DNA of 15,090 bases from Pseudomonadota bacterium (GTDB lineage Bacteria; Myxococcota; Myxococcia; Myxococcales; Myxococcaceae). The stretch covers positions 1 through 15,090 of the forward strand of contig JAFADT010000751.1 of the NCBI GenBank assembly GCA_023424585.1, read 5' to 3'. The translations under genes and the position numbers were made by a program. This document shows, in pieces, positions 7,703 through 15,024 of this stretch; the first letter of the stretch is position 1, and each line of letters opens with the position of its first letter. Below the pieces are notes generated by a model that saw nothing but the letters and a program-made list of their open reading frames with translations, made no database searches and was not told the DNA's origin.

Positions 7703-8926
7703 CTATACGGAAGGCGACGCCGCGGCCCTTCTCGCCTGGAGCTGCTCCCAGACGAACGCGAGGACCAGGAACCCACCGCCCACCGCGCACACGCCGGACC
7801 AGCCCGCGTGATCCCACGCGATGGCGGACAGCGCCGAACCGCAGGCCCCGCCCACGAAGTAGAACATCTTGTAGAGCGTGTTGAGGCGCGTCTGCGCGGT
7901 GGGGTGCAGGCGGTACAGCTCCGTCTGGTTGGACACCGTGGCGGCCTGCGCCCCCAGGTCCAGCAGCACCACGCCCGCGATGAGGCCGGCCCACACCTTG
8001 CCGAAGACGGCGAAGACCCCGAACGCCGCCAGCATCGTGACGATGCACGCCCGGACGATGCGCCGAGCCCCGATCCGCTGCGCGTGCCGCCCCGTGACGT
8101 TCGCGGCGAGCGCCCCCACCGTCCCGACGAGGCCGAACATGCCCGCCGTCCCCGGCCCCTGGTGGTACGCGTCGCTGCTCAAGAAGAACGCCAGCGACGC
8201 CCAGAACGCGGAGAGCGCGGCGTACATCAGGGCGCCCGTGAGCGCGATGGCTCGAAGCCCCGGCACGTCCCGCAGCAGCCCCCACAGCGAATGCAGCAGG
8301 CGCGGATACGACAGCCGCGTGTCGGACGCGTAGAGAGGCAGCCCCAGCCGCAGCAGCATCGCCAGGCCCACCATCGTCGCGCCGGCCGCGAAGTACATCC
8401 CGCGCCAGCCCAGGTGCGTCGCCACGAAGCCGCTGAGCGTGCGCGAGACGAGCACGCCCACCAGCGCGGCGCTGAGCACGACGCCCAGGTTCCTCCCCCG
8501 CTCCTCGGGTGAGCTGAGCGCCGCGACGAAGGGGATGAGGATCTGCACCAGCACGGACGTCAGCCCGATGGCCACGCAAGCGACCAGGAACAAGGGGAAC
8601 GTCGGCGCCAGCCCCGCCGCGAAGAGCGCCGCCGCCGCGAGCCCCAGCATCGTCACCAGCAGGCCGCGCTTCTCCAGCACGTCCCCCAGCGGCGTCAGCA
8701 GCACCAGCCCCGCCACGTAGCCCAGCTGCGACATCATGGGCACGGAGCCGACAGCGGAGGCGGAGAGACCGAAGGTCTGCGCGATGACGCCCAGGAGCGG
8801 CTGGCTGTAATAGACGTTGCCCACCGCGAGCACGGTCGCCGTCGTCATCGTCCACAGCAGCCGGCGGTCCATCGGCGCGGCCTGGGGCTGGGGCACGGCG
8901 GCGGGGAGCGAGGCGGTGGTCTCCAT
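7703..8926 (-). CDS. MFS transporter, drug/metabolite exporter type
   Basis: This is a 407-residue inner-membrane transporter of the major facilitator superfamily, within the usual 390-420 residues for 12-helix members. The first helix carries VGNVYYSQPLLG, typical of the AraJ/YgaY-like exporter branch (COG2814). The loop between helices 2 and 3 has the family motif as GDVLEKRG (about residues 81-88). SPEERGRNLG lies in the loop after helix 4. Hydrophobic segments then continue to about residue 395. The substrate is unknown. ATG 8926 is used; ATG 8872 (MDRRLLW) would remove a Pro/Ala-rich 18-residue head and is also possible. Divergent from the LysR gene across 77 bp, it is probably that regulator's target and is followed by a methyltransferase gene. 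Confidence 0.92.
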   Translation of the reverse strand: METTASLPAAVPQPQAAPMDRRLLWTMTTATVLAVGNVYYSQPLLGVIAQTFGLSASAVGSVPMMSQLGYVAGLVLLTPLGDVLEKRGLLVTMLGLAAAALFAAGLAPTFPLFLVACVAIGLTSVLVQILIPFVAALSSPEERGRNLGVVLSAALVGVLVSRTLSGFVATHLGWRGMYFAAGATMVGLAMLLRLGLPLYASDTRLSYPRLLHSLWGLLRDVPGLRAIALTGALMYAALSAFWASLAFFLSSDAYHQGPGTAGMFGLVGTVGALAANVTGRHAQRIGARRIVRACIVTMLAAFGVFAVFGKVWAGLIAGVVLLDLGAQAATVSNQTELYRLHPTAQTRLNTLYKMFYFVGGACGSALSAIAWDHAGWSGVCAVGGGFLVLAFVWEQLQARRAAASPSV

Positions 8927-8950
8927 GCGACATGCCTAGCGCTCCCCCAT

Positions 8951-9000
8951 CCATACCTCCAATATATCCTGGGTCTTGAATCCAGACCTGGAGGGTATGG
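8951..9000. promoter_or_regulatory. Probable LysR operator and MFS promoter in divergent gap
   Basis: The gap between the MFS and LysR genes holds nested inverted repeats. The outer arms are CCATACC-TCCA (8951-8961) and TGGAGGGTATGG (8989-9000), which match apart from one extra G. The inner palindrome is TCCAG-AC-CTGGA (8981-8992). On the - strand a TATATT -10-like box (8966-8961) has its -35 position at 8989-8984 (AGGTCT), which is a poor match and falls inside the inner palindrome. That geometry fits activator-dependent transcription of the MFS operon. GGAGGG (8990-8995) also serves as the LysR gene's Shine-Dalgarno sequence. No clear T-N11-A core was identified. Confidence 0.5.
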
Positions 9001-9003
9001 ACC

Positions 9004-9897
9004 ATGGAGCTGCGCCACCTGCGGTACTTCGTCGCGGTCGCGGAGGAGCTCAGCTTCACGCGCGCCGCGAAGCGGCTGCACATCGCCCAGCCGCCGCTCA
9101 GCCAGCAGATCCGCAAGTTCGAGACCGAACTGGGCGGCGCCCTCTTCGAGCGCGAAGGCCGAGCGGTGCGCCTCACGAAGCTGGGACGCGAGCTGCTACC
9201 GGAAGCCCACCAGCTCCTGGAGCGCGCGAAGCGGTTCCAGGAGCACGCGGCGCGGCAGGCCCGGGGTGAACAGGACGTGCTGGTGCTGGGCCTCATCTCG
9301 TCGTTCGCGACGCCCCGGTTCGCGGCGATGCTGCGGGCCTTCCAGAAGAAGGTGCCCGGCGTCCACATCGAGCTGAGCAACCACCCGTCCGCGTGGCAGC
9401 TGGAGGCGCTGGAGCGCGGCACGTTGGACGTGGGCATCCTGCGCCCTCGCGAGCGGATGCCTCCGGACGTCGTCTCACACCTCATCCGCCGCGAGCCCTT
9501 CCGGCTGGCGGTGCCCGCGCGGCATCCGTTCGCGAAGCGCAAGGCCGTTGCGTGGAAGGACCTGCGGGATGAGCCGCTCGTCCTGGTGGAGCCCGGCGTC
9601 GCGCCGCCGGACTACTACGCGGCGTTCTTCGACCGGCTCCGCGACGCGGGGGTCCAACCGGCGGTGCGACAGTACGCGCAGAACGTCGCGACGAAGATCT
9701 GGTTCGTCTCCGCGGGCTTCGGCATCGCGCCCATGCCGCACACGCCCGACACGGAGCACCACTCCGGCGTGGCGTTCATCGACCTGCCGGAGGACGCGCC
9801 GGTGACGAACACCGTCATCGCCTGGCGCAAGGCCGGAAGCTCCACCGCCCTGCTCCGGTTCGTCGAGTTCGTGCGCGAGTCCCTCGCCGCGAGCTGA
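9004..9897 (+). CDS. LysR-type transcriptional regulator
   Basis: This 297-residue DNA-binding regulator is typical for the LysR family. The winged helix-turn-helix covers about residues 1-60, with FTRAAKRLHIAQPPLSQQI (18-36) as the recognition region, resembling the BenM/CatM branch. A linker helix follows. The effector-binding domain spans about 92-297, with LGLISSFATPRF, DVGILRPR and GFGIAPMPH as recognisable segments. The inducer is unknown. ATG 9004 is supported by GGAGGG eight nucleotides upstream. The divergent arrangement with the MFS/methyltransferase operon suggests that it controls that operon and probably itself. It ends only 4 bp from the convergent ECF sigma factor gene. Confidence 0.95.
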   Translation: MELRHLRYFVAVAEELSFTRAAKRLHIAQPPLSQQIRKFETELGGALFEREGRAVRLTKLGRELLPEAHQLLERAKRFQEHAARQARGEQDVLVLGLISSFATPRFAAMLRAFQKKVPGVHIELSNHPSAWQLEALERGTLDVGILRPRERMPPDVVSHLIRREPFRLAVPARHPFAKRKAVAWKDLRDEPLVLVEPGVAPPDYYAAFFDRLRDAGVQPAVRQYAQNVATKIWFVSAGFGIAPMPHTPDTEHHSGVAFIDLPEDAPVTNTVIAWRKAGSSTALLRFVEFVRESLAAS

Positions 9898-9901
9898 ACC
9901 C

Positions 9902-10777
9902 CTATGACGGCGCCCCCACCGCGCGCCGGATGCCCTTCAGCTTGTCGGGGTTGCGCGTGACGTAGAGGGCGACGATGCGGCCGTCCTCGATGGCGAACGC
10001 CGTGGTCTGCAGCGTCCCGTCCGCCTCCAGCGTGACGTACGCGGGCAGGCCATCGATGGTGCCCTCGTGCACCACCTGCGCCGAGCCCACGACCGGAATG
10101 CGCCGCAGCCCTTCGAAGAAGCGCACCAGCTTCTCCCGGCCATAGATGGGATTGAGGGCCGCCTTCGCCTTGCCGCCCCCGTCGGAGTACAGGATGACGT
10201 CCTGGGCCAGGAGCGCCTGGAGCGCCTGGGTGTCGCCGCTCCGGGACGCGGCATGGAACGCGGAGGCCAGCTCGTGGCCCTTCGCCGCCGTCACGGGGAA
10301 GCGGGGCCGGGCCTCCTGCACGTGGGCACGCGCCCGGCTGGCGAGCTGGCGGCACGCCGCGGGATCGCGGTCGATGGCCTTCGCCACCTGCTCGAAGTCC
10401 ATGCCGAACACGTCATGCAGGAGGAACGCGGCGCGCTCCAGCGGGGACAGGCGCTCCAGCGCCATCATCAGGGTCAGCGTCAAGTCGTCGCCCTCCCCTG
10501 TCTCGATGATGGGCTCTGGGAGCCAGGTCCCCACGTACTCCTCGCGCCGGACGCGCGCGGACTTCAGGACGTCCAGGCACAGGCGGGTCACCGTGCGGAC
10601 GAGCACGGCCTCGGCGTCCCGCACGGCGTCGCGGTCCGTCTGGTGCCAACGCAAGTACGCCTCCTGCACGACGTCTTCCGCCTCCGCGACGATCCCCAGC
10701 ATCCGGTAGGCGATGCGGAGCAGCCGGGGGCGCAGCGGGTTGAAGGCGTCCGCGGGGTTCGGGTCAGGCGGCTTCAC
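9902..10777 (-). CDS. ECF41-family RNA polymerase sigma factor with SnoaL-like C-terminal domain
   Basis: This is a 291-residue extracytoplasmic-function sigma factor. Region 2 (about 11-75) includes AYRMLG and AEDVVQEAYLRW; region 4 (about 104-155) includes LSPLERAAFLL and the helix-turn-helix. Three marks of ECF41 are present: WLPEP (85-89) in the linker, DGGGK (199-203) and NPDKL (276-280) in the SnoaL/NTF2-like extension. In this family the extension controls sigma activity, and there is usually no separate membrane anti-sigma factor. The start codon is GTG at 10777. It overlaps the end of the AhpD/CMD gene by 14 bp, so translation is probably coupled. ECF41 genes are known to sit beside such genes and to direct their transcription. 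The signal is unknown. Confidence 0.95.
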   Translation of the reverse strand: MKPPDPNPADAFNPLRPRLLRIAYRMLGIVAEAEDVVQEAYLRWHQTDRDAVRDAEAVLVRTVTRLCLDVLKSARVRREEYVGTWLPEPIIETGEGDDLTLTLMMALERLSPLERAAFLLHDVFGMDFEQVAKAIDRDPAACRQLASRARAHVQEARPRFPVTAAKGHELASAFHAASRSGDTQALQALLAQDVILYSDGGGKAKAALNPIYGREKLVRFFEGLRRIPVVGSAQVVHEGTIDGLPAYVTLEADGTLQTTAFAIEDGRIVALYVTRNPDKLKGIRRAVGAPS

Positions 10778-11225
10778 TGCGAGGGGTCACCGGGTGGAGG
10801 GCCCGGAAGCCGATGGCGAACCGGTTCCAGGAGTTGATCACGCCGATCATCAGGGTCAGCTTCACGATCTCCTCTTCGGTGAAGTGCGGCTTGAGCGCAG
10901 CGTAGTCCTCGTCCGGAGCGTGTGTCGTGGAGATGAGCGTCAGGGCCTCGGTCCAGCCCAGGGCCGCCCGCTCGCGCTCGGTATACAGCGGGGACTCACG
11001 CCAGGCGTCCAGCAGGTAGATGCGCTCCTCGGTCTCCCCTTGGGCGCGGGCTTCGCGGGTGTGCATGTGGATGCAGAAGGCGCAGCCGTTGAGCTGGGAG
11101 GCGCGGATCTTGACCAGCTCGCGGAGGCTCGGCTCCAGCCCCAGGGCCTCCACCTTCTTGCTGAACTCGATCATGAGGTTGGCGGCTTCCGGCGCGACCT
11201 CGAAAGCATTCAGGCGGGTCTTCAT
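10764..11225 (-). CDS. AhpD/carboxymuconolactone decarboxylase-family protein
   Basis: The 153-residue protein belongs to the AhpD-like CMD superfamily. It has the redox motif C48-A-F-C51 followed by I-H53-M-H55, within LNGCAFCIHMHTREA. In AhpD this Cys pair and His take part in peroxide reduction, whereas some members are decarboxylases. The CxxC here favours a redox role, with the substrate open. ATG 11225 is preferred to ATG 11264, because a candidate -10 element lies at 11274-11271, leaving room only for the later start, and a GAGGA precedes it. The gene is first in an operon with the ECF41 sigma factor, its usual partner and regulator, so it is the likely main target. Confidence 0.92.
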   Translation of the reverse strand: MKTRLNAFEVAPEAANLMIEFSKKVEALGLEPSLRELVKIRASQLNGCAFCIHMHTREARAQGETEERIYLLDAWRESPLYTERERAALGWTEALTLISTTHAPDEDYAALKPHFTEEEIVKLTLMIGVINSWNRFAIGFRALHPVTPRSEAA

Positions 11226-11270
11226 CAGCAGGTCCTCGTTCTGGGGGGCGAAATGCCATCCCATCCCCAG

Positions 11271-11298
11271 GACGAGACAGCGGGGCCCGCGTGTGCCA
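11271..11298 (-). promoter_or_regulatory. Candidate ECF41-dependent promoter of the AhpD-ECF41 operon
   Basis: Read on the - strand, TGGCACA (11298-11292) is followed by a 17-nt spacer and CGTC (11274-11271). The published ECF41 promoter pattern is TGTCACA at -35 and CGTC at -10, so the match is one base off in the -35 box and exact in the -10 box. It lies about 45 bp upstream of the AhpD-family start codon at 11225, a sensible leader length. The spacer contains a small inverted repeat, GCGGG-G-CCCGC (11280-11290). It would make the operon self-activated. Confidence 0.6.
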
Positions 11299-11341
11299 TG
11301 GCCATCCAGGAGCGATGATGGCCACCCAGGAGGCGCCCCGG

Positions 11342-11953
11342 ATGGAGACCGTGAAGGACGTGGAGACGCTCGAACGCCTGTACGGGGTTCCCGTGAGGCA
11401 GTCCGTCTTCAAGGAGGTGGACCACCTCCACCCGGCGTACCGGCCCTTCATCGAGCGCTCGCCGTTCATGGTGCTCGCGACCTCCGGTCCCGGAGGACTG
11501 GACGCGTCGCCACGAGGAGACCCCGCGGGGTTCGTGGCCATCGAGGACGCGCACACGCTGCTGCTGCCTGACCGCCGGGGCAACAACCGCATCGACTCGC
11601 TGCGGAACATCCTGGCGGATCCGCGCGTCGCGCTGCTGTTCTTCGTCCCCGGGGTGAACGAAACCCTGCGCGTCAACGGCCGGGCGAGCATCGTCATCGA
11701 GCCGGCGCTGCTGGAGCGCTTCATCTACGAGGGGAAACCGCCGCGCTCCGTGCTGCGCATCACCGTGGAGTCGGTCTACTTCCAGTGCGGCCGCGCGCTG
11801 ATCCGCTCCGGGCTCTGGGACGCGACCCGGCAAATCGCCCGCGCCGAGCTCCCGAGCACCGGCGCCATCCTCGAGGCGCTGAGCCAGGGCACCTTCGACG
11901 GCGACGCGTACGACCGCGAGCTGCCGGGTCGCGTGAAGACGACGCTGTACTGA
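11342..11953 (+). CDS. FMN-dependent PPOX-type flavoprotein (pyridoxamine 5'-phosphate oxidase family)
   Basis: This is a 203-residue cytosolic split-barrel flavoprotein of the pyridoxamine-phosphate-oxidase-like family, close to the MSMEG_1061 group. Visible family segments are FIERSPFMVLATS (about 36-48), DASPRGDPAGFV (about 54-65), LLLPDRRGNNRIDSLRNIL (about 74-92) and NETLRVNGRA. The Arg/Asn-rich stretches probably bind FMN phosphate. The substrate is unknown. The start is ATG 11342, preceded by AGGAGG at 11328-11333 with 8-nt spacing. ATG 11318, preceded by AGGAG at 11307-11311, is an alternative giving eight more residues. It is divergent from the AhpD-ECF41 operon across 116 bp, which makes a shared oxidative or reactive-compound response plausible. 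It ends 3 bp before the convergent ABC ATPase gene. Confidence 0.92.
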   Translation: METVKDVETLERLYGVPVRQSVFKEVDHLHPAYRPFIERSPFMVLATSGPGGLDASPRGDPAGFVAIEDAHTLLLPDRRGNNRIDSLRNILADPRVALLFFVPGVNETLRVNGRASIVIEPALLERFIYEGKPPRSVLRITVESVYFQCGRALIRSGLWDATRQIARAELPSTGAILEALSQGTFDGDAYDRELPGRVKTTLY

Positions 11954-11956
11954 GCC

Positions 11957-12991
11957 TCAAGCGCCCGCGTCGAAGACCGTGGCCTTGCGCACGCGAACGC
12001 GGAGCGTCTGCCCCGCGCGCACACCTTCCAGGGCCGGCCCGATGACGCGCAGGAACGCGTCCCCCACGGGGAAGCGGTACTCGGCCGCATGACCGAGGAA
12101 CAGGCGGGCGGAGAGCACCAGCGGCGTTCCGGCCTCCCCCAGCTCCAGGTCCTCCGGGCGCACGACCAGCGTTCCGGGCCCGGGCTTCGCCTGAGCGGGC
12201 AGGTCGAACACGGTCTCCGTCCCCGCACAGTGGAAGGCGCCCTCCCGGGTCTCCCCCCGCAGGACGTTCGCGCCCCCGACAAAGCCCGCCACGAACGGCG
12301 TCGCCGGTTCTCGGTAGAGCCGCTCCGGCGTGTCCACCTGCTCGATGACACCCCGGTTCATCACGGCGATGCGGTCCGACAGGGCCAGCGCCTCGCCCTG
12401 GTCGTGCGTGACGAAGACCAGCGTCGTGCCCAGCCGGGCGCGCAGCGCGGCGATCTCCGCGCGCAGCTCCTCGCGCAGGGCCGCGTCCAGGTTCGACAGG
12501 GGCTCGTCCAGCAGCAGCACGCGAGGCCCCGCCACCAGCGCCCGCGCGAGCGCCACACGCTGCTGCTGTCCGCCGGACAGCTCGTGCGGCATCCGCGCCG
12601 CGAAGGACTCCAGCCGCACCCAGCGCAGGGCCTCGCGCACGCGGGAGGCCACCTCGTGGCGAGGCACCCTCCGAAGCGCCAGGGGATAGGCGACGTTCGC
12701 CTCGACGCTGCGATGGGGCCAGATGGCGTAGCTCTGGAAGACCATGCCCAGCCCGCGGCGCTCGGGCGGAACACGAACGCCGGGGCCGGCGACCACTTCG
12801 TCTCCCAGGCGGATGACGCCCGCGTCTGGGTGCTCCAGCCCGGCGAGCATCCGCAGCGTCGTCGTCTTGCCGCAGCCGGAGGGGCCCAGCAGTGACACGA
12901 ACTCGCCCTGCCCCACGTGCAGGCTCAGGCCGCGCACCACGGGCGTCCCGCCATACGCCTTGACCAGTCCCTCCAGGACGATGGCCGCCAT
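11957..12991 (-). CDS. ABC transporter ATP-binding protein, Fe(3+)/FbpC-like
   Basis: This 344-residue nucleotide-binding subunit powers an importer from the cytosolic side of the inner membrane. Walker A is GPSGCGKTT (36-44), the Q-loop is FQSYAIWPH (85-93), the signature is LSGGQ (138-142), Walker B is VLLLDEP (158-164), the D-loop is SNLD (166-169) and the H-loop His is 196. A TOBE-like C-terminal domain spans about 240-344 and includes VVRPEDLELGE. Length and layout match FbpC/PotA-type importers, and the Q-loop wording fits the iron(III) branch. 2-Aminoethylphosphonate and polyamine systems are close relatives, so the substrate is not certain. Its ATG shares one base with the permease stop (TGATG at 12993-12989), showing translational coupling. 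Confidence 0.93.
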   Translation of the reverse strand: MAAIVLEGLVKAYGGTPVVRGLSLHVGQGEFVSLLGPSGCGKTTTLRMLAGLEHPDAGVIRLGDEVVAGPGVRVPPERRGLGMVFQSYAIWPHRSVEANVAYPLALRRVPRHEVASRVREALRWVRLESFAARMPHELSGGQQQRVALARALVAGPRVLLLDEPLSNLDAALREELRAEIAALRARLGTTLVFVTHDQGEALALSDRIAVMNRGVIEQVDTPERLYREPATPFVAGFVGGANVLRGETREGAFHCAGTETVFDLPAQAKPGPGTLVVRPEDLELGEAGTPLVLSARLFLGHAAEYRFPVGDAFLRVIGPALEGVRAGQTLRVRVRKATVFDAGA

Positions 12992-14649
12992 CACCGCACC
13001 TCCGGCACCCGACGCCGAGCCCATGCCAGCACCGCCTGCCCCGCCACCACCAGCGCCACGAACGCGCACGCGAGCACGGCCGCGGCGGCCGGATCCGCGT
13101 AGCTCTGCAACTCGAACAACAGCGTGCCCAGGACCTCGGAGCCCGCGGGCACCAGCAGCACGGACAGGGTGATCTCCGTGGCGCACGCGAGGAACGCGAG
13201 CACGAACGCCACCACGAGCGCCGGCCGCAGCAGCGGCAGCGTCGCGTCCACGAATGCCCGCGAGGGTCCGGCACCGCCAACGCGAGCAGCCTCCGCGAGC
13301 GATGGATCCACCTGGGCCAGGGCCTCGGAGCTGTTGCGTTCGCCGAGGGCCAGGTACTTCCCCACGTAGCCCACGAGCATCAACCAGGGCGTATGCGCCA
13401 GGGCGAGCACGAACGCCACGCGATCCAGCACCACCAACCGCCAGTCCCGGGAGAACGCCACCAGCAGCGCGAGCGCCAGCACCGTGCCCGGCACGGCGAA
13501 GGGCCACACCGCCATCGCCTCCACGCCCGCGCCGCCGCGACGGAAGGCCCGTCGCAGGAGCGCCCCCGCAAGCCCCAGCCCCACGACGCAGAGGCCCGCC
13601 CCCGTCGCGAGCAGCACGCTGCGCCCCGTGGCCCGGAGCGTGCGCGCGTCCCAGAGCACGCCGGCCCAGTGCGACAGCGTCAGCGAATCCCACGACAGCG
13701 CTGCGCCGAAGCTGCGTTGCAGGGACGTCAGCAGGATGGCCGCCAGGGGCATCATCACCAGCACCCCACCGGCCGCGCCCACGGCCGCGAGCGCCCAGGA
13801 TCGACAGGCTCCCAGCGCGAGCACGCGCGGCGACACACCCTTGCCCGCGCTCAGTCGAACCCGGCCCCTGCGGCCCAGCAGCCAGGTCAGCCCCAGCGCG
13901 AGCGGGGTGAGCAGCAGGAGGAACGACGCGAGCACCGACGCACGAGGCAAGCCCTCCTCGCTGCCCAGCAGCACCAGCTCATAGATGCGAGTGGTGAGGA
14001 CGCGGGTGGGTGGCGACGCGGACACGCCGAGCAGGTAGGGCACGCCGAACGAAGACGCAGCCATGAGGAACACCATCACCGCACCCGACATCAGCGCGGG
14101 CAGCACCAGGGGCACCGTGGTGTTGAGCAGGGCGCGAAGCGGTGAAGCGCCACACACCCGGGCAGCCTCCTCCAGCGCGGGATCCACGCGCCGCAGCGCC
14201 GCCGCCCCCGCGAGCAGCACCAGCGGAACGCCCGACAGTCCCTCCACGAACGCGATGCCAGAAGCGCCATAGACGTTGAACACCTCCGCGCCCAGCATGC
14301 GGTTCAGGTATCCGGCGCGAGGGCTCGCGAGGGACAGCCATCCCATGCCCCAGATGAACGCGGGAATGGCGGAGGGCAGCGTGAACAGCACGGTGAACGC
14401 GCCACGCAGGGGCAGGTCCGTGCGGAACAGGAGGAAGGCCAGTGGAGCCCCCAGGCACAAAGCCCAAACCGTCGCGCCCAAAGAGATCCCCAGCGTGTTC
14501 ACGAACGCGCCGGACTCCGAGGCAAGCACCGGGCCCAGTCCCCCTGTCGCCGCCCCCACGCCCCGCACCAGGAGCGCCACGACCGGAATCACCGCGAAGA
14601 GCAGCAGCGGCACGAGCCAGACGGCCAACGCAATCCACCGGCCCCTCAT
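12991..14649 (-). CDS. ABC transporter permease, fused two-domain Fe(3+)/FbpB-like
   Basis: This is a 552-residue inner-membrane permease with two binding-protein-dependent transport domains fused in one chain, as in FbpB/AfuB. Each half has about six hydrophobic segments and one EAA loop: EAARVCGASPLRALLNTTVP (161-180) and EAARVGGAGPSRAFVDATLP (453-472). These loops dock with the ATPase encoded just downstream. The segments PSAIPAFIWGMGWLSLASPR and FNVYGASGIAFVEG are typical of iron(III)-type permeases. ATG 14649 is supported by GGGAG with 7-nt spacing. An in-frame upstream start at 14865 would add a Trp/Arg-rich run translated from the 39-bp repeats and is rejected. No periplasmic binding protein gene is adjacent, so the system may use an unlinked one. 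Confidence 0.92.
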   Translation of the reverse strand: MRGRWIALAVWLVPLLLFAVIPVVALLVRGVGAATGGLGPVLASESGAFVNTLGISLGATVWALCLGAPLAFLLFRTDLPLRGAFTVLFTLPSAIPAFIWGMGWLSLASPRAGYLNRMLGAEVFNVYGASGIAFVEGLSGVPLVLLAGAAALRRVDPALEEAARVCGASPLRALLNTTVPLVLPALMSGAVMVFLMAASSFGVPYLLGVSASPPTRVLTTRIYELVLLGSEEGLPRASVLASFLLLLTPLALGLTWLLGRRGRVRLSAGKGVSPRVLALGACRSWALAAVGAAGGVLVMMPLAAILLTSLQRSFGAALSWDSLTLSHWAGVLWDARTLRATGRSVLLATGAGLCVVGLGLAGALLRRAFRRGGAGVEAMAVWPFAVPGTVLALALLVAFSRDWRLVVLDRVAFVLALAHTPWLMLVGYVGKYLALGERNSSEALAQVDPSLAEAARVGGAGPSRAFVDATLPLLRPALVVAFVLAFLACATEITLSVLLVPAGSEVLGTLLFELQSYADPAAAAVLACAFVALVVAGQAVLAWARRRVPEVR

Positions 14650-14777
14650 CGAGCGTCTCCCGGAAGGGTCGAGCAACTGCGTCCGCAGCGCACCAGTCCC
14701 ACACCGGTGCGCGCCATCCAACCGGATGAGAAAGGAAGAATCCCGCCATGGCGCCCCGGCGGAGGTGCACCGAAAAA

Positions 14778-14954
14778 ACCTGTCCGACAGTCGGACAAGC
14801 CAGCACCACCACACGAACCGGTCCGACTGTCCGACAACCCAGAACCACCGCGCGAACTGGTCCAACTGTCCGACAGGTCGAGACCATCGCTTGAACCGGC
14901 CCGACGATCCGACAGGCTGGAACTACCTTGCGAGCCGGTCCGATGGTCAGAGAG
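14778..14954. repeat. 39-bp tandem repeat array (four full copies plus a partial fifth)
   Basis: Copies lie at 14778-14816, 14817-14855, 14856-14894 and 14895-14933, with a decayed copy from 14934. Each carries two GTCCGAC-like half-sites about 8 bp apart, and copy one holds a perfect TGTCCGA-CAG-TCGGACA inverted repeat (14781-14797). The copies differ at many positions, so the array is old. The unit is a multiple of three and stays open in several frames. On the - strand it reads as a repeated LSDxRTGSxGG-like 13-residue motif in which the Leu, Ser and Asp codons vary silently. It could be a remnant of a repeat protein, a regulatory site array, or part of a mobile element. The 14650-15024 region otherwise holds no gene I can support. 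Confidence 0.85.
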
Positions 14955-15024
14955 ATGCGGGACCCCCCCTGTGCCAGCGTAGTTGTCGCCCGGACCGCGA
15001 GGCCGGCAGAAGCACCCAGGGGGC

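Noticed and set aside
7638..9542. A 634-codon - strand frame across the MFS and LysR genes
   Set aside because: It overlaps the recognisable MFS frame and runs antisense to the LysR gene; its sequence is Arg/Gly/Ala-rich and motif-free.
11760..13280. A 506-codon - strand frame overlapping the ABC ATPase gene
   Set aside because: The ATPase frame carries every ABC motif; this one is a shifted-frame shadow.
14650..14865. N-terminal extension of the permease to 14865
   Set aside because: It would translate the repeat array as Trp/Arg-rich sequence ahead of a normal first membrane helix, and the ATG at 14649 has a good ribosome site.
14778..14954. CRISPR array
   Set aside because: The repeats are directly adjacent with no unique spacers, and the copies are diverged.
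14707..14982. A + strand frame giving a 13-residue PVRxSDxPxPPxE repeat
   Set aside because: It is open and repetitive, but the - strand frame shows stronger silent-change bias, and no start signal or neighbour supports this one. It remains a weaker alternative.
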